Shown: positions 18,724 through 29,497, counted from the stretch's first letter. The stretch is DNA of 64,000 nucleotides from Borrelia maritima (GCF_008931845.1 NZ_CP044535.1:496001-560000), one strand, 5' to 3'. The notes: a model not told the origin generated them from the letters alone. Numbers and translations are program-made.

Positions 18724-21700
18724 ATGATAGATTTTGTAACTATTTTGGTTAACCTTTTTTTGGTTTCAATAGTTTTATTTGTTTATAGACAATATGATAA
18801 ACGTTCTAGAGCATTAGATAAAATTAAAAAGTTCGTTGATCTTACAAAGGTTAATCTTGAAGATTTTATTGAAGACAAGACAAAGGAGATTAATGATCTT
18901 GCTGTTGATATGGAAGCTTATCAAAGATCTAGCATAGAAATAATAAAAAGGATTGACGAAGTTCAGCAAAAAATTAAAAACAAAAGCAACGATTTTGCAG
19001 AGGTTGAAAAAAAGATAGCTTATCATGATTCTATGCTTAAGGATCTTGATGAAATGACCCTTAAAGTCCAAGAGAATATACAAAGATTGCAAGTTGATGG
19101 GAAAATAGTAGATAAACTTTCAAAAACATTAAAGGGATTTAATACTCAGATTGATTCGGTTGAATCAAATTTAAATTTAGTTTTAGAAAAATTTGATAAA
19201 ACCAATAAAGAGAATCTCGAGTCTATTAAAATTGCCAGTTGGGAAAAATTTGATATTAATATTAAGGATCTTGTTTCCAAAATGGACAATTTGAATGAGC
19301 AGATTAGTTTTTATGAAAAAGATTTAGCAAATATTGAAGAGAGAAAAAAGGATATTTTGGTTAAGGGCAATGAGAAATTAAATTTAGAATTCAGTGATTT
19401 TCTAGAAAAGGTTGAATTTAACATTGGCAAATATAGCAAAGAGATAGAAAGTTCTTTTTCTTTTTATGAAAACAAATATAAGTTAATAGAAAATTCTATA
19501 GAGCTTATTATGGAGAGCGTAAAAAATAAAATTAATGAAAAAGAAGATTTTATTTTAAATAGGCTGAATGAAGAATTACAAAATAAATTTAAGGATATCT
19601 TTAAATATGTTGATGATCGATCTAAGGAAATTCAAGACAAACTTGAGGATAAATTGATTTTAGTTGATGATGAAATTTCTTCCATGAGCTCTTCTTTTAA
19701 GGACAATGTTTATTCAAGAATTAATTCACTTGAAGAGTCAATGCGAATAGAAATGGGAAAGTATGAAGAGCAAGTCGATGATGTTTTTGATAAATTTAGA
19801 TCTCAAGTTGATTTAAATCTTAAAAATATTTATGAGGATTATGAAAATAAAATAGATCAAGTTGATAAGAGTATTAGAGAAAGGGTAGAGCTTAGTTTAT
19901 TAGATTTGAATTCCAAAATGGAAAGTGTTCAGGCGGGCGCTATGGATTTGATGAAGAGGCTTGAAGATGATTCTAATGGAATATATCTTGAATTTAAAAA
20001 TAAGTTTGGGTCAGATATTGAATTATTTAGTGAAAGTTTTAAAGGTGATATTAATCAAATTAAAATGCAATTAGAATCTCAACTTTTAGATGTTGATTCT
20101 AATATTCAAGACAAGCTTGTTAAGCTTAATGATAATTTGATTTCTAATTTTGAAGAAATTAATGGGAGATTTAATAATAATTATTCAAATTTAAGTGACA
20201 ATTTAAATTCCAAGTATAAAGCTCTTTTTGAATCTTTGGATTCTAGTAGTTCTAAATTTGAAGATCAAATGGAATCTAAATATAAGATCTTTACGGATAA
20301 ATTAACAGCAGAAATGGATGAGTTTTCTTTAATTTATGGGGATAAATTTGACACACTCTCTAAAGAAGCGATTAATAATTATAGAGAATTTCAAGATTTA
20401 AATAAAAAATTAGAAAATGAAATTGGGTCTTTTTATAGTATCTTTGAAAAAGACCAAGAGTCTTTAAAGCAAGATTTTAATACTAGTTTAATTAATATTA
20501 AAGATGAAATTGGTAAAAATATAGTAGAGTTTAAGGATCGTTATTACGATGAGGTAAATATTTTTGTTAGTCAGCTAGAAGAAAGTAAGCTTCAATATTC
20601 AAAGTGGCAAGTTGAAATGGATGCTAATTTGAAAAATATTGAATTCCAAATAAATAAAACAAATGAAGAATTTTTAAGTTTAATTCAGATTCAAAAAGAC
20701 AAAGGAATAGAGCTTAGCGAGAGTGTTTTTAATGATCTTTCAGATCATATTCAAAAGAAAGCCATTGATATGCACGGTAGTTGGAAAGATGAACTTGTTG
20801 CTTTAAATAAATCTTTGCTTGATATTAAGATTTCTAGTGAAGAATTGCTTTCATCTGCTACTTTAAAAATAGAGAATTTTGAAAAAGATGTTAACGATAG
20901 AATAGAATATGTTTTGTTAAAGACAGGCGATATTGAGAGTTTAGTGATAGAAAAATATAAAGAATTAAAAGATATGTCATATTCACAAAGTGATGAAGCC
21001 ATATTAGAGATTAAAGAATTTATTAATAGGCAAACAGAAGTAATTAAAGATAAAAGTTTATTTATGCTTGAGGATTTGAACAAAAAATTTGATGATAAGA
21101 ATAATTTTGTTATAAGTAAAATTGAAGAATGTGATTACAAATTGAAAGATTTCAAGATTGAATCAGAAGATATTTTAAATAATTTTAAATCTGATCTTAA
21201 TGAATTTATTGAATCAAAACTACAAATTGTCTCTAATATGAAATCAGACAATGAAAGGCAAATTGATGATTTTTTAGATAAAATTTCTAAAGATATTTTA
21301 AATAGGAAAGATTCAATTAATAATGAAGTAGACAGCAAGCTTAGTGATTGGCAAGGCAGATTAAACGAAATAACTGTTAAAATTGAAAATTTATTGTCTT
21401 CGGGCAAAGTGGATCTGGATTTAATAGATTCTGAAGCAACTACAAAAATTAAAGAGCTTAAATTTTCTATAGAAAGTCTTGAGAGTTATTATCTTGACAA
21501 AATAGATGAGTTTAGAAATCAAGGTACTATATATTCTGATGAGCTTTTACAAGATATAATGAACCGTTTCAATAAAGAGACTAGAGAACTTGAGGAAAAT
21601 TTATCAAAGAAGTTTGCTGTTGTTTTAAATAATTCAGAAGAATTTGTTAAAGAGGTTGATAGTTTACTACAAGACAAAAGAACCGATATTGCCTCTTTTC

Positions 21701-24700
21701 AGGCTAATATAGACATTACTCTTGATTCTCTTAGTGTAAAGTTTAATGATATAAACAAAGAAATTAATGGGAAATATAATGAAGTAATATCTAATTATAG
21801 AGGATATTCAGAAAATATTTCTAGTAAACTTGAAGATGAAATAATACATGGAATTGAAAATTTAAATAGACGATTAACAGATAGAATAGACAATCTTAGT
21901 AAAGGCATGGATGAAAATCTTCAAAAACTTAAGGAATCTTTTGATGTATCAAAATATCAGGTTGAAAAATTTGAATTAAAAGTTAAAGATTTAACAGATG
22001 ATGGAGAGGCAAGAATTAGCGAGTTTGTTAAAGAGATTGAGCAGTATTATAAATCTAGATTAGAGGAAGCAATTGATTATAGAAGAACGATTGATAGTGA
22101 TATTATGCAGGCGAAAGAGAGATTTGGAGAGATAACAAATGATCTTAAAAATAATATTGAGAGTAAGTCTGAATTTTTAAACGATCTTTATAAGGAAAGA
22201 TTTAAACTTATTGAGAGTAATTTTGAAGAGAGATATTCTACATTTTTAATTGAGAGTGAGGCAGCTATTTCAAAAATTAGAGATGAAATTTATAAAACAC
22301 TTACAACAAATGATGAAAATTTTAAAATTAAGATTTCTGAAATGGATCATAATTTTGAAATAATAGAGCAAAGATCAAAAGATATTTTAGAGCTTGAAAA
22401 AGAATTGCAAAACAAAATTAAAGATTCTTACAGTGTTATAAATTCTCAATTTGGAGAGATTAAGGTAAGTGTTGAAGAGAATATAAAAAATCATTTTGAG
22501 GCTTGTATAAAAAAGGCAAACTCTTTAATTAACGATAACATTGTAAAGTATGAAGATGAAATTCATAAGAGAATTGATTCTTTAAGATCTATTGAAAGTA
22601 CTTTTGATAGCATAGAGGAAAGTTTGAATGACAAAGTGAATGGCTGTATTGATAAAATGGCTAATGATTTTAATCTTAAGTATATTGAACTTGAAGAAAG
22701 GTGCAATGAAGGGCAATTGAATTTGGAGAGTAAAATTGACAATAAAATTAAAGCCATTGATAATTTAGCATTAAGTCAATATGATGAGCTTGAAAGAAAG
22801 TATGCTGATATGTACGATGAGTTTTTAGAGAGATTAAATTCTTATATTATAACTTTAAGTGAAGAGTTTAAGAATTCAAATAAAGATATGATTTTTGAAC
22901 TTGAATCTCAACTGAAAAATCTTAAAAATCTTGAATCTGATTTAAATAATGTTGAAAAAGATGTTATTAGGCTAAAAGAAGAATCTTATCACAATGTTTC
23001 ATCACACCTTCAACTATTAGAAGAAGATTTTTTTAAAGATTTGAAAGTTAGAGGCGAAGAGCTTAAATATTCTTTGGAAAACTTTATTTCCTCATATAAT
23101 GATAAAATTCAAAATTTAGAATATGATTTGTCTAAAAATTTGGAAAAAAAAACAGAGCTTATTCAAAATTTCCATTTAGATATTGAACAAAAAATGAAAA
23201 ATGATAAAGAAAATTTTTATTTGGATTTTACCAAAGAATTTTCTTCTAAAAAAAAAGATATGGAGAGTGAGATAGCTTTAATGGAAACCAATATTACTGG
23301 GAGAGTAGATGAATTTATTGATTTTGTAAATAATAGACAAAATGTTATTGATTCTTGGTTTTTAAATATTAAAGATGATGTAAAAAATTGGCAAGAAGAA
23401 TCTTATAGTGATATAGAGAGGAGAATAAATCTTGCTGAACTTGGAATTAAATCATTTGAAAATGATATTTTAAATGTTAAGGTTGGTTTAGAATCTTTTA
23501 AAGATGGTTTTGAGGTTAAGGCCGAAGAGATTTTTGTTAATTTGCAAAGCGAGGCTAAAAAAATTGAACAATCAATTCATCTTGATTTTAAAAATATTGG
23601 TGATTCATTAAATCTTAAAGTTTTAGATCTTGAAAAAACTGTTGATTTTAAAGTAGAAAAGATAGACGAAAGAGTTAGCAAGAAGACCGAAGACATATTA
23701 ATTCAAGCAGAAGTGAAATTTTTAACTCAGCAAAAGAATCTTGAAGATAGAATTTTTGATCTTAATCAAAAATTTGAGCATGAATTTACAACTTTGTCTT
23801 CTAATTTTGATAGAGTAAGGCGGGAAATGGTTGATATAATTTCTAGTGATAAAGAAAGCTTTGAAGGTCAAATTGAATTAATGCATAAAGATATTTCAGA
23901 ATTTTCTGAAAAAATTAGTTTATACAGAAATAATATTGAGACTTCAATTGAAAACGAATATAATTCTTTTTCTAAATCTATAAAATCAGAGGTTAGTATA
24001 CTTGAAGATGAGTTTAAAAAAAGTTTAAAACATTCCACATTGGAGATTGAAACTTTAAAGAATGACTTACAAGAACAAGTTAATAAATTTGAGGTTGAAT
24101 TTAAGAAAAAGAGTAAAGAATTATTAAAAGAAGTTGATTCTAATGTTTTAGAACTGGAATCTAAAATATTAAATTATGACATTAAATTTAATAAATTTGC
24201 TAGTGAGATTAAAGACAATTTATTTGAATACAAATTTGATTTGAGAAAAGAGTTTGAAGATAGTTATGATAAAATAAATTTCCAAATTGAAAATTTTAAA
24301 AAACTAGATGCTGAACTTGAAAAAAATAATTCGATATTTTTGGAGGCTTATTCTCTTAAAGACAAGTTGGAAAAATTATGGAAAACTTTACAAAAGGAAA
24401 TAGATCTTGCTCAGGAATATAAAAATAATTTTGAAAACGTTAACAAAGAATTCTATAATATTCAAAAAGAAACATTAGGTATTATTGAAACTTTTAATGA
24501 GTTAAAGTTAGAACAGGAATCAGTTAAAGCTATTAAGAATGATTTTAATAAATTTTTTGAATTTTACTCTTCATTTGATAGTAGATATAAGAGTTTAATT
24601 GAATCTTATGATGAAGTGCAAATTTATAAAGCTAAAATAAAAGAAATAGCTGATGAACAGAGAACTATTCTTGATAATTATGAAAGAATTAGCAATAAAG

Positions 24701-25212
24701 AGAGTATATTAAAGAGTACTATAGAATCTGTTGATAAGAACTTTGATTTAATAAATGAAATTGAGAAAAGATTTAATTCTTTAAGTAAGGAGAGCGTTAA
24801 GTTTCAGGACAATCTCAAGGATATGGAAAATGTTGTTTCAAATCTCTTATTAAACAAAGGGCTGTCAGAAGAAGTGTTGACTAATGCTCAGAATTTAAAG
24901 GAAATACTAGTAGATATTGAAAATAGATTGAAAAATACTTTAACTATTAGAGAGAAGGTAGTAAAGTCTGAGACAAGGTTAGAAAATTTAAATATTGCAG
25001 CAGAAGAGAGAATAAAAACTCTTGGCATTCTTGTTAAAACAGATTCTAAATATCAAGATAATGTTGGTCTTAATAATGAAACTGTTAGGAATTCTGTAAT
25101 AAAATTGATGAGGCAAGGATGGAGCGCTGAAGAGATTTCTAGAGCGACTAAATTATCTATTGGGGAAGTTGAACTCATTTTAGAGCTTGGTGTAAGCAAC
25201 AAGGGTAATTAA
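18724..25212 (+). CDS. Giant membrane-anchored coiled-coil protein (2162 aa)
   Basis: One uninterrupted frame encodes 2162 residues. An N-terminal TM helix (IDFVTILVNLFLVSIVLFVY) is followed by about 2000 residues of almost continuous acidic/basic heptad-like coiled coil rich in E, K, D, S and N. Many local motifs such as LE-x-DL and K-x-x-EI recur without exact repeats. The last 40 residues (VIKLMRQGWSAEEISRATKL then SIGEVELILELG) look like a small helix-turn-helix motif of the DUF6115 type. The topology implies an inner-membrane anchor with a long cytoplasmic rod, a possible scaffold. It lies 11 nt before pheS. Function unknown. Confidence 0.9.
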   Translation: MIDFVTILVNLFLVSIVLFVYRQYDKRSRALDKIKKFVDLTKVNLEDFIEDKTKEINDLAVDMEAYQRSSIEIIKRIDEVQQKIKNKSNDFAEVEKKIAYHDSMLKDLDEMTLKVQENIQRLQVDGKIVDKLSKTLKGFNTQIDSVESNLNLVLEKFDKTNKENLESIKIASWEKFDINIKDLVSKMDNLNEQISFYEKDLANIEERKKDILVKGNEKLNLEFSDFLEKVEFNIGKYSKEIESSFSFYENKYKLIENSIELIMESVKNKINEKEDFILNRLNEELQNKFKDIFKYVDDRSKEIQDKLEDKLILVDDEISSMSSSFKDNVYSRINSLEESMRIEMGKYEEQVDDVFDKFRSQVDLNLKNIYEDYENKIDQVDKSIRERVELSLLDLNSKMESVQAGAMDLMKRLEDDSNGIYLEFKNKFGSDIELFSESFKGDINQIKMQLESQLLDVDSNIQDKLVKLNDNLISNFEEINGRFNNNYSNLSDNLNSKYKALFESLDSSSSKFEDQMESKYKIFTDKLTAEMDEFSLIYGDKFDTLSKEAINNYREFQDLNKKLENEIGSFYSIFEKDQESLKQDFNTSLINIKDEIGKNIVEFKDRYYDEVNIFVSQLEESKLQYSKWQVEMDANLKNIEFQINKTNEEFLSLIQIQKDKGIELSESVFNDLSDHIQKKAIDMHGSWKDELVALNKSLLDIKISSEELLSSATLKIENFEKDVNDRIEYVLLKTGDIESLVIEKYKELKDMSYSQSDEAILEIKEFINRQTEVIKDKSLFMLEDLNKKFDDKNNFVISKIEECDYKLKDFKIESEDILNNFKSDLNEFIESKLQIVSNMKSDNERQIDDFLDKISKDILNRKDSINNEVDSKLSDWQGRLNEITVKIENLLSSGKVDLDLIDSEATTKIKELKFSIESLESYYLDKIDEFRNQGTIYSDELLQDIMNRFNKETRELEENLSKKFAVVLNNSEEFVKEVDSLLQDKRTDIASFQANIDITLDSLSVKFNDINKEINGKYNEVISNYRGYSENISSKLEDEIIHGIENLNRRLTDRIDNLSKGMDENLQKLKESFDVSKYQVEKFELKVKDLTDDGEARISEFVKEIEQYYKSRLEEAIDYRRTIDSDIMQAKERFGEITNDLKNNIESKSEFLNDLYKERFKLIESNFEERYSTFLIESEAAISKIRDEIYKTLTTNDENFKIKISEMDHNFEIIEQRSKDILELEKELQNKIKDSYSVINSQFGEIKVSVEENIKNHFEACIKKANSLINDNIVKYEDEIHKRIDSLRSIESTFDSIEESLNDKVNGCIDKMANDFNLKYIELEERCNEGQLNLESKIDNKIKAIDNLALSQYDELERKYADMYDEFLERLNSYIITLSEEFKNSNKDMIFELESQLKNLKNLESDLNNVEKDVIRLKEESYHNVSSHLQLLEEDFFKDLKVRGEELKYSLENFISSYNDKIQNLEYDLSKNLEKKTELIQNFHLDIEQKMKNDKENFYLDFTKEFSSKKKDMESEIALMETNITGRVDEFIDFVNNRQNVIDSWFLNIKDDVKNWQEESYSDIERRINLAELGIKSFENDILNVKVGLESFKDGFEVKAEEIFVNLQSEAKKIEQSIHLDFKNIGDSLNLKVLDLEKTVDFKVEKIDERVSKKTEDILIQAEVKFLTQQKNLEDRIFDLNQKFEHEFTTLSSNFDRVRREMVDIISSDKESFEGQIELMHKDISEFSEKISLYRNNIETSIENEYNSFSKSIKSEVSILEDEFKKSLKHSTLEIETLKNDLQEQVNKFEVEFKKKSKELLKEVDSNVLELESKILNYDIKFNKFASEIKDNLFEYKFDLRKEFEDSYDKINFQIENFKKLDAELEKNNSIFLEAYSLKDKLEKLWKTLQKEIDLAQEYKNNFENVNKEFYNIQKETLGIIETFNELKLEQESVKAIKNDFNKFFEFYSSFDSRYKSLIESYDEVQIYKAKIKEIADEQRTILDNYERISNKESILKSTIESVDKNFDLINEIEKRFNSLSKESVKFQDNLKDMENVVSNLLLNKGLSEEVLTNAQNLKEILVDIENRLKNTLTIREKVVKSETRLENLNIAAEERIKTLGILVKTDSKYQDNVGLNNETVRNSVIKLMRQGWSAEEISRATKLSIGEVELILELGVSNKGN

Positions 25213-25223
25213 GGGTTATATTT

Positions 25224-26786
25224 ATGAGTGTAGATTTAAATTTAATAAAAACATTACATCCTCTTGAGATGAAAGTAATTTTAAACAATGAGGAAGATGA
25301 TAATATTTCTGCTTCAATTATTATTGAAAGATTAGGCTTTAATGAAGGTCAGGCAAATAAAACAATTGAATGGTTAAATTCTAGAAAGGTTATTGAAGAG
25401 GTTTATAGGAAATTAAATGTATTTTATAAAGCAACAGAAAGGGGACTTAGTGTTTTAAGAGATGGATTTGTTGAGGAAAAAATAATAAATCTGGTTTCTC
25501 AAAAGGTAGTGTTAGCTTCAAATTTAGACTTAGAGCTTGATCTTGATGTTAAAGAAGTGAGAAAAGCGTTTGGCAATTTGTTAAAAGAGGGGATTCTTTC
25601 TCTTGATTTAAATAAACAGATTGTTGTAAATTGTTTAGATGGTATTGACGCCAATTATCAAAAAATACGTGTCTTGTTAGAAAGGGCAAAAAGTAACGAT
25701 CTTCTTAGAGAAAGTTTGACAACTGAAGAGCTTTTATTAATATCAAATTTTTCTAAGAAAAAGGGAGCAGATTCTGTATTTTTTAAAATAATAGAAAAAC
25801 TTGATTTAAGGTTTAGATTATCTAGCTTTGGATTAGAAGTAAAAAATTTTTTAATGAAAAATAAATTGACAGGAGATGAACTTACTAAGCTTACTCCCGA
25901 AATCTTAAAAAATAAAACGTATGAGAATAAAAAATTTAGGGCTTACAATATTCATATCCCATCAGCTAAAATTTTTATTGGGCGCTTTAATTCTTATTTA
26001 GATTATATTTCTAAAGTTAAAGACAAGTTGGTAAGTCTTGGTTTTCAAGAGTTTGACGGCCCTTTAGTGGAAACAGAATTTTTCAACAATGATGCTCTTT
26101 TTATGCCCCAATTTCATCCTTCTCGTGACATTAAGGATGTTTATTACATTTCAGATCCTAATATGCAAAAATTTTTACCCGAGCCTTATTTTTCTAATGT
26201 AAAATTAGCTCATGAAACAGGATATACAACAGGTTCAAGAGGGTGGAGATATAGTTTTAGCGAAGATCTTTCTAAGAGATTAGTTTTAAGAACTCAAGGG
26301 ACTGTTCTTTCTGCAAAGCAATTAATGAATGCCAAAAATCCAGGTAGATATTTTGGAGTTATTAGATGTTTTAGATATGATCAAGTAGATGCAACTCACG
26401 GAGTCGATTTTTATCAAACTGAGGGGATTGTTATTGAGGACAATGTTAGTATTAAAACTTTGTTGGGGCTTCTTGAAATTTTTGCCAAAGAGCTTGCGTG
26501 TGCTACAGAAGTTAAATATGTCCCCGCATATTTCCCCTTTACTGAACCTTCGATCGAAATACATGTAAAGCATCCCGTACTTGGTTGGTTTGAACTTGGA
26601 GGAAGTGGAATTTTTAGGCCAGAAGTTACAAAGCCTTTAGGCATTGATCTTCCTGTTATCGCTTGGGGTATTGGAATAGATCGAATGGCTTTAATGCATT
26701 TGGGTCTAAATGATTTGAGAGATCTTTTTACTCATGATATTGGTGATGTTATTTTAAGACGAGGAAATATAAAATGCCGAAGGTAG
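25224..26786 (+). CDS. pheS: Phenylalanyl-tRNA synthetase alpha subunit, archaeal/eukaryotic type
   Basis: PheS charges tRNA-Phe together with PheT. The 520-residue length far exceeds bacterial PheS (about 330-350 aa). The N-terminal third contains winged-helix-like segments (ASIIIERLGFNEGQANKTIE) as in archaeal/eukaryotic alpha subunits. The class II core is clear: motif 2 region GRYFGVIRCFRYDQVDATH (about 373-391), then FYQTEGIVIED, and motif 3 GIGIDRMALMHLGLNDLRD near the C-terminus. It overlaps pheT by 13 nt. Spirochaetes are known for this unusual PheRS. Confidence 0.95.
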   Translation: MSVDLNLIKTLHPLEMKVILNNEEDDNISASIIIERLGFNEGQANKTIEWLNSRKVIEEVYRKLNVFYKATERGLSVLRDGFVEEKIINLVSQKVVLASNLDLELDLDVKEVRKAFGNLLKEGILSLDLNKQIVVNCLDGIDANYQKIRVLLERAKSNDLLRESLTTEELLLISNFSKKKGADSVFFKIIEKLDLRFRLSSFGLEVKNFLMKNKLTGDELTKLTPEILKNKTYENKKFRAYNIHIPSAKIFIGRFNSYLDYISKVKDKLVSLGFQEFDGPLVETEFFNNDALFMPQFHPSRDIKDVYYISDPNMQKFLPEPYFSNVKLAHETGYTTGSRGWRYSFSEDLSKRLVLRTQGTVLSAKQLMNAKNPGRYFGVIRCFRYDQVDATHGVDFYQTEGIVIEDNVSIKTLLGLLEIFAKELACATEVKYVPAYFPFTEPSIEIHVKHPVLGWFELGGSGIFRPEVTKPLGIDLPVIAWGIGIDRMALMHLGLNDLRDLFTHDIGDVILRRGNIKCRR

Positions 26787-28474
26787 AAATTTATAAAAAT
26801 CTTTTTTTAGATAAAATAGGAAAAAATTTAACAAATTTAGAGATTTCAGAATTACTAGAACCATTTAAAGCAGAATTCGATGGGTTTGATGAAAGTTCAG
26901 GAAAAATTAAAATAGAATTTAATGATACAAACAGACCCGATTTATGGTCTTATACTGGACTTGCTCGTCAAATAAATATGTATCTTTTTGGAGAGATGCC
27001 TTGTTATGATTTTTTTTCAAAAAAGGGCGATTTTAAAAAGTGTTATGGGGAAATTTTAGTAGATAATAAAATGTCTAAGATCAGACCATTTATTTTTGGA
27101 TTTTTAGCAAAAGGATTAATTACTAATGATGAAATGCTTGAAGCACTAATTCAATTTCAAGAAAAACTTTGTCAAAGTTACGGACAAAAGAGAAAAAGAG
27201 TTGCAATGGGAATGTATAATTCTGATTTTATTGAATTTCCAATAAGTTATGTTGCTTCATCTCCTAATTACAAGTTTGTTCCTTTGGGTATGGATAGTGA
27301 ACTTTCTCTTTTAGAAATAAATGAAAAGCATCCCAAAGGATTGGAATATTCTTATATTATCAAGAATTTTGATAAGTATCCGTTATTATTAGATAAGAAT
27401 AATAATGTAGTTTCTTATCCCCCAATAATTAATTCTAAAAATATTGGATCTTTAAAGGTTGGTGATACTAATGTATTTGTTGAAGTTACAGGTATTGATT
27501 TTGAAGCAACTTTGTTAGCGTTATCTGTAGTAGCTTGTGATTTTTATGATATGGGCTTTGAAATTTTCCCTGTAAAAACTGTGTTTGGGGACTCTTTTGG
27601 TTTAGATTTTGAAGAATTAGTATGTCCTTATTATTTTCAAGAAGAAATAGAGTTTAGTGTGAAAAATGTTAATAGGCTGCTTGGAAATAATTTAACATTA
27701 GAGAGTATTTGCCTTAGTTTAAAAAAAATGGGAGTAAATTCTTATTCTAGAGATTTGAAAAACTATGTTATTCCACCTTTTTATAGAAATGACTTTCTTC
27801 ATGAGGTTGATGTAATTGAAGATGTAATGATAGGAGAAGGTCTTTCAAGCTTTCAGCCAGAACTTCCCAAGGCTTTTGTAGTTGGAAGGCTTAGTCCTTT
27901 GGAAGAGTTTTCAAGAAATCTTAGGAATTTAATGGTGGGCATGGGATTTCAAGAGATGGTTTACAATTACATGGGTTCTAAGAAAGATTTTATTGATAAA
28001 ATGAATATTAATGATCACAATTTTTTAAAAGTATCTAACCCAATGACGGAGAATTATGAATATATTAGGGCATCAATAATTCCTAATTTATTAAAATCAG
28101 AAAGTGTTAGTTCTAATTTTCCTTATCCACATAAAATTTTTGAAGTTGGCAAAGTAGCTTTAAAGGATTTGGATACTATTGAAGGAACAAGTACTTTTAC
28201 AAATTTAGCTTTTTTAATGTCAGGGAAAGAAATTTCTTTTAATGAAATTAATTCAATTGTTGCAACGCTTTTTTATTATTTGAATATTGAAATTCATTTA
28301 AGAGAATCAAAGGTTACTTTTTATATTAATGGTAGAGGTGCAGATATTTTGATTAAAGGCTTTGATATAGGTAGTTTTGGTGAAATTTCACCTTATGTTT
28401 TAAATAATTTTGGCATTTTTATTCCGTGTTCTGTTTTTGAGATTAATATCAATAAACTTATGAGTCGCTTTTAA
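26774..28474 (+). CDS. pheT: Phenylalanyl-tRNA synthetase beta subunit, archaeal/eukaryotic type
   Basis: The 566-residue subunit lacks the N-terminal OB-fold (EMAP-like) domain and the C-terminal anticodon-binding domain of bacterial PheT (about 800 aa). It instead starts directly with a B1-like region, as archaeal/eukaryotic beta subunits do. FNDTNRPDLWSYTGLARQI lies near residue 56. The editing B3/B4-like region follows (QSYGQKRKRVAMGMYN, VSYPPIINS). The catalytic-like domain has SNPMTENYEYIRASIIPNLL. Frame and pairing with pheS are unambiguous. Confidence 0.95.
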   Translation: MPKVEIYKNLFLDKIGKNLTNLEISELLEPFKAEFDGFDESSGKIKIEFNDTNRPDLWSYTGLARQINMYLFGEMPCYDFFSKKGDFKKCYGEILVDNKMSKIRPFIFGFLAKGLITNDEMLEALIQFQEKLCQSYGQKRKRVAMGMYNSDFIEFPISYVASSPNYKFVPLGMDSELSLLEINEKHPKGLEYSYIIKNFDKYPLLLDKNNNVVSYPPIINSKNIGSLKVGDTNVFVEVTGIDFEATLLALSVVACDFYDMGFEIFPVKTVFGDSFGLDFEELVCPYYFQEEIEFSVKNVNRLLGNNLTLESICLSLKKMGVNSYSRDLKNYVIPPFYRNDFLHEVDVIEDVMIGEGLSSFQPELPKAFVVGRLSPLEEFSRNLRNLMVGMGFQEMVYNYMGSKKDFIDKMNINDHNFLKVSNPMTENYEYIRASIIPNLLKSESVSSNFPYPHKIFEVGKVALKDLDTIEGTSTFTNLAFLMSGKEISFNEINSIVATLFYYLNIEIHLRESKVTFYINGRGADILIKGFDIGSFGEISPYVLNNFGIFIPCSVFEININKLMSRF

Positions 28475-28516
28475 GTATTGAATATTAAAATTTTTAGGCG
28501 AGGCTTTAAGTTTGAT

Positions 28517-29497
28517 ATGTTAGAATTTGAAACTATTGATACAAATCTGATAAAAACTAAAAATTTACCCCAAAAAGAGATAGAATTTGTTGAAGATGTA
28601 ATAATTATAGGATCTGGTCCGGCAGGATTAACAGCTGGAATTTATTCTGTCATGAGTAATTATAAAGTTACTATTTTAGAAGGCCCAGAACCTGGGGGGC
28701 AGCTTACAACAACCACAGAAGTTTACAATTATCCTGGTTTTAAAAATGGAATAAGTGGTAGAGAATTGATGTTAAATATGAGAGAGCAGGCAGTAAATCT
28801 TGGGGCCAAAGCTTTTCCCGAAACTGTTTTTTCTATAAAAAGGGAGAATAATATTTTTTATCTTTATACAGAAAATTATATTTATAAAAGTAAAGCTGTT
28901 ATTATTGCTGTGGGATCAAAACCTAAAAAACTTGAAACTCTTAAAAATTCGGATTTATTTTGGAATAAGGGCATTTCTGTTTGTGCTATTTGTGATGGGC
29001 ATCTTTTCAAAGGGAAAAGGGTTGCAGTAATTGGTGGAGGTAATACTGCTCTTTCAGAAGCAATTTATTTGAGCAAATTAGCGGATAAGGTTTATCTTAT
29101 TGTAAGAAAAGATTATCTTAGAGCTATTGCTATGTTAAGAGACAGTGTTGCAAAGTTGCCAAATATTGAAATTTTGTATAATTCAGAAGCCATAGAAGTA
29201 GATGGAAAATATTCTGTTTCTCTGGTTAAGATTTTTAATAAAAAAGACGATGTTATTTATGAATTAGAAGCGAATGCTTTATTTATGGCTGTTGGTTACA
29301 AGCCTAATACAGAATTTTTAAAGGGATTTGTGGATTTAGATGAAGAAGGATTTATTATAACCAAAGATGTTGTTAAAACAAGTGTTGATGGTGTTTTTTC
29401 GTGTGGAGATGTTAGCAATAAACTTTATGCTCAAGCCATTACAGCGGCTGCTGAGGGGTTTATTGCGTCTGTTGAGTTGGGAAATTTTTTAAAATAG
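28517..29497 (+). CDS. trxB: Thioredoxin reductase
   Basis: TrxB is an NADPH- and FAD-dependent enzyme that reduces thioredoxin. ATG 28517 gives 326 aa; a TTG at 28478 in frame has no Shine-Dalgarno and is rejected. The FAD site is IIGSGPAGLTAGIYS (30-44). The redox pair is CAIC (Cys156, Cys159). The NADPH fold has VIGGGNTALSEA. The C-terminal FAD motif is FSCGDVSNKLYAQAITAAAEG. It is convergent with the rlmB-type gene 54 nt away. Confidence 0.96.
   Translation: MLEFETIDTNLIKTKNLPQKEIEFVEDVIIIGSGPAGLTAGIYSVMSNYKVTILEGPEPGGQLTTTTEVYNYPGFKNGISGRELMLNMREQAVNLGAKAFPETVFSIKRENNIFYLYTENYIYKSKAVIIAVGSKPKKLETLKNSDLFWNKGISVCAICDGHLFKGKRVAVIGGGNTALSEAIYLSKLADKVYLIVRKDYLRAIAMLRDSVAKLPNIEILYNSEAIEVDGKYSVSLVKIFNKKDDVIYELEANALFMAVGYKPNTEFLKGFVDLDEEGFIITKDVVKTSVDGVFSCGDVSNKLYAQAITAAAEGFIASVELGNFLK

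Noticed and set aside
20751..22757. Antisense frames within the giant coiled-coil gene
   Set aside because: Ser/Leu/Ile-rich composition is the mirror of Glu/Asp/Lys codons; there are no ribosome-binding sites.
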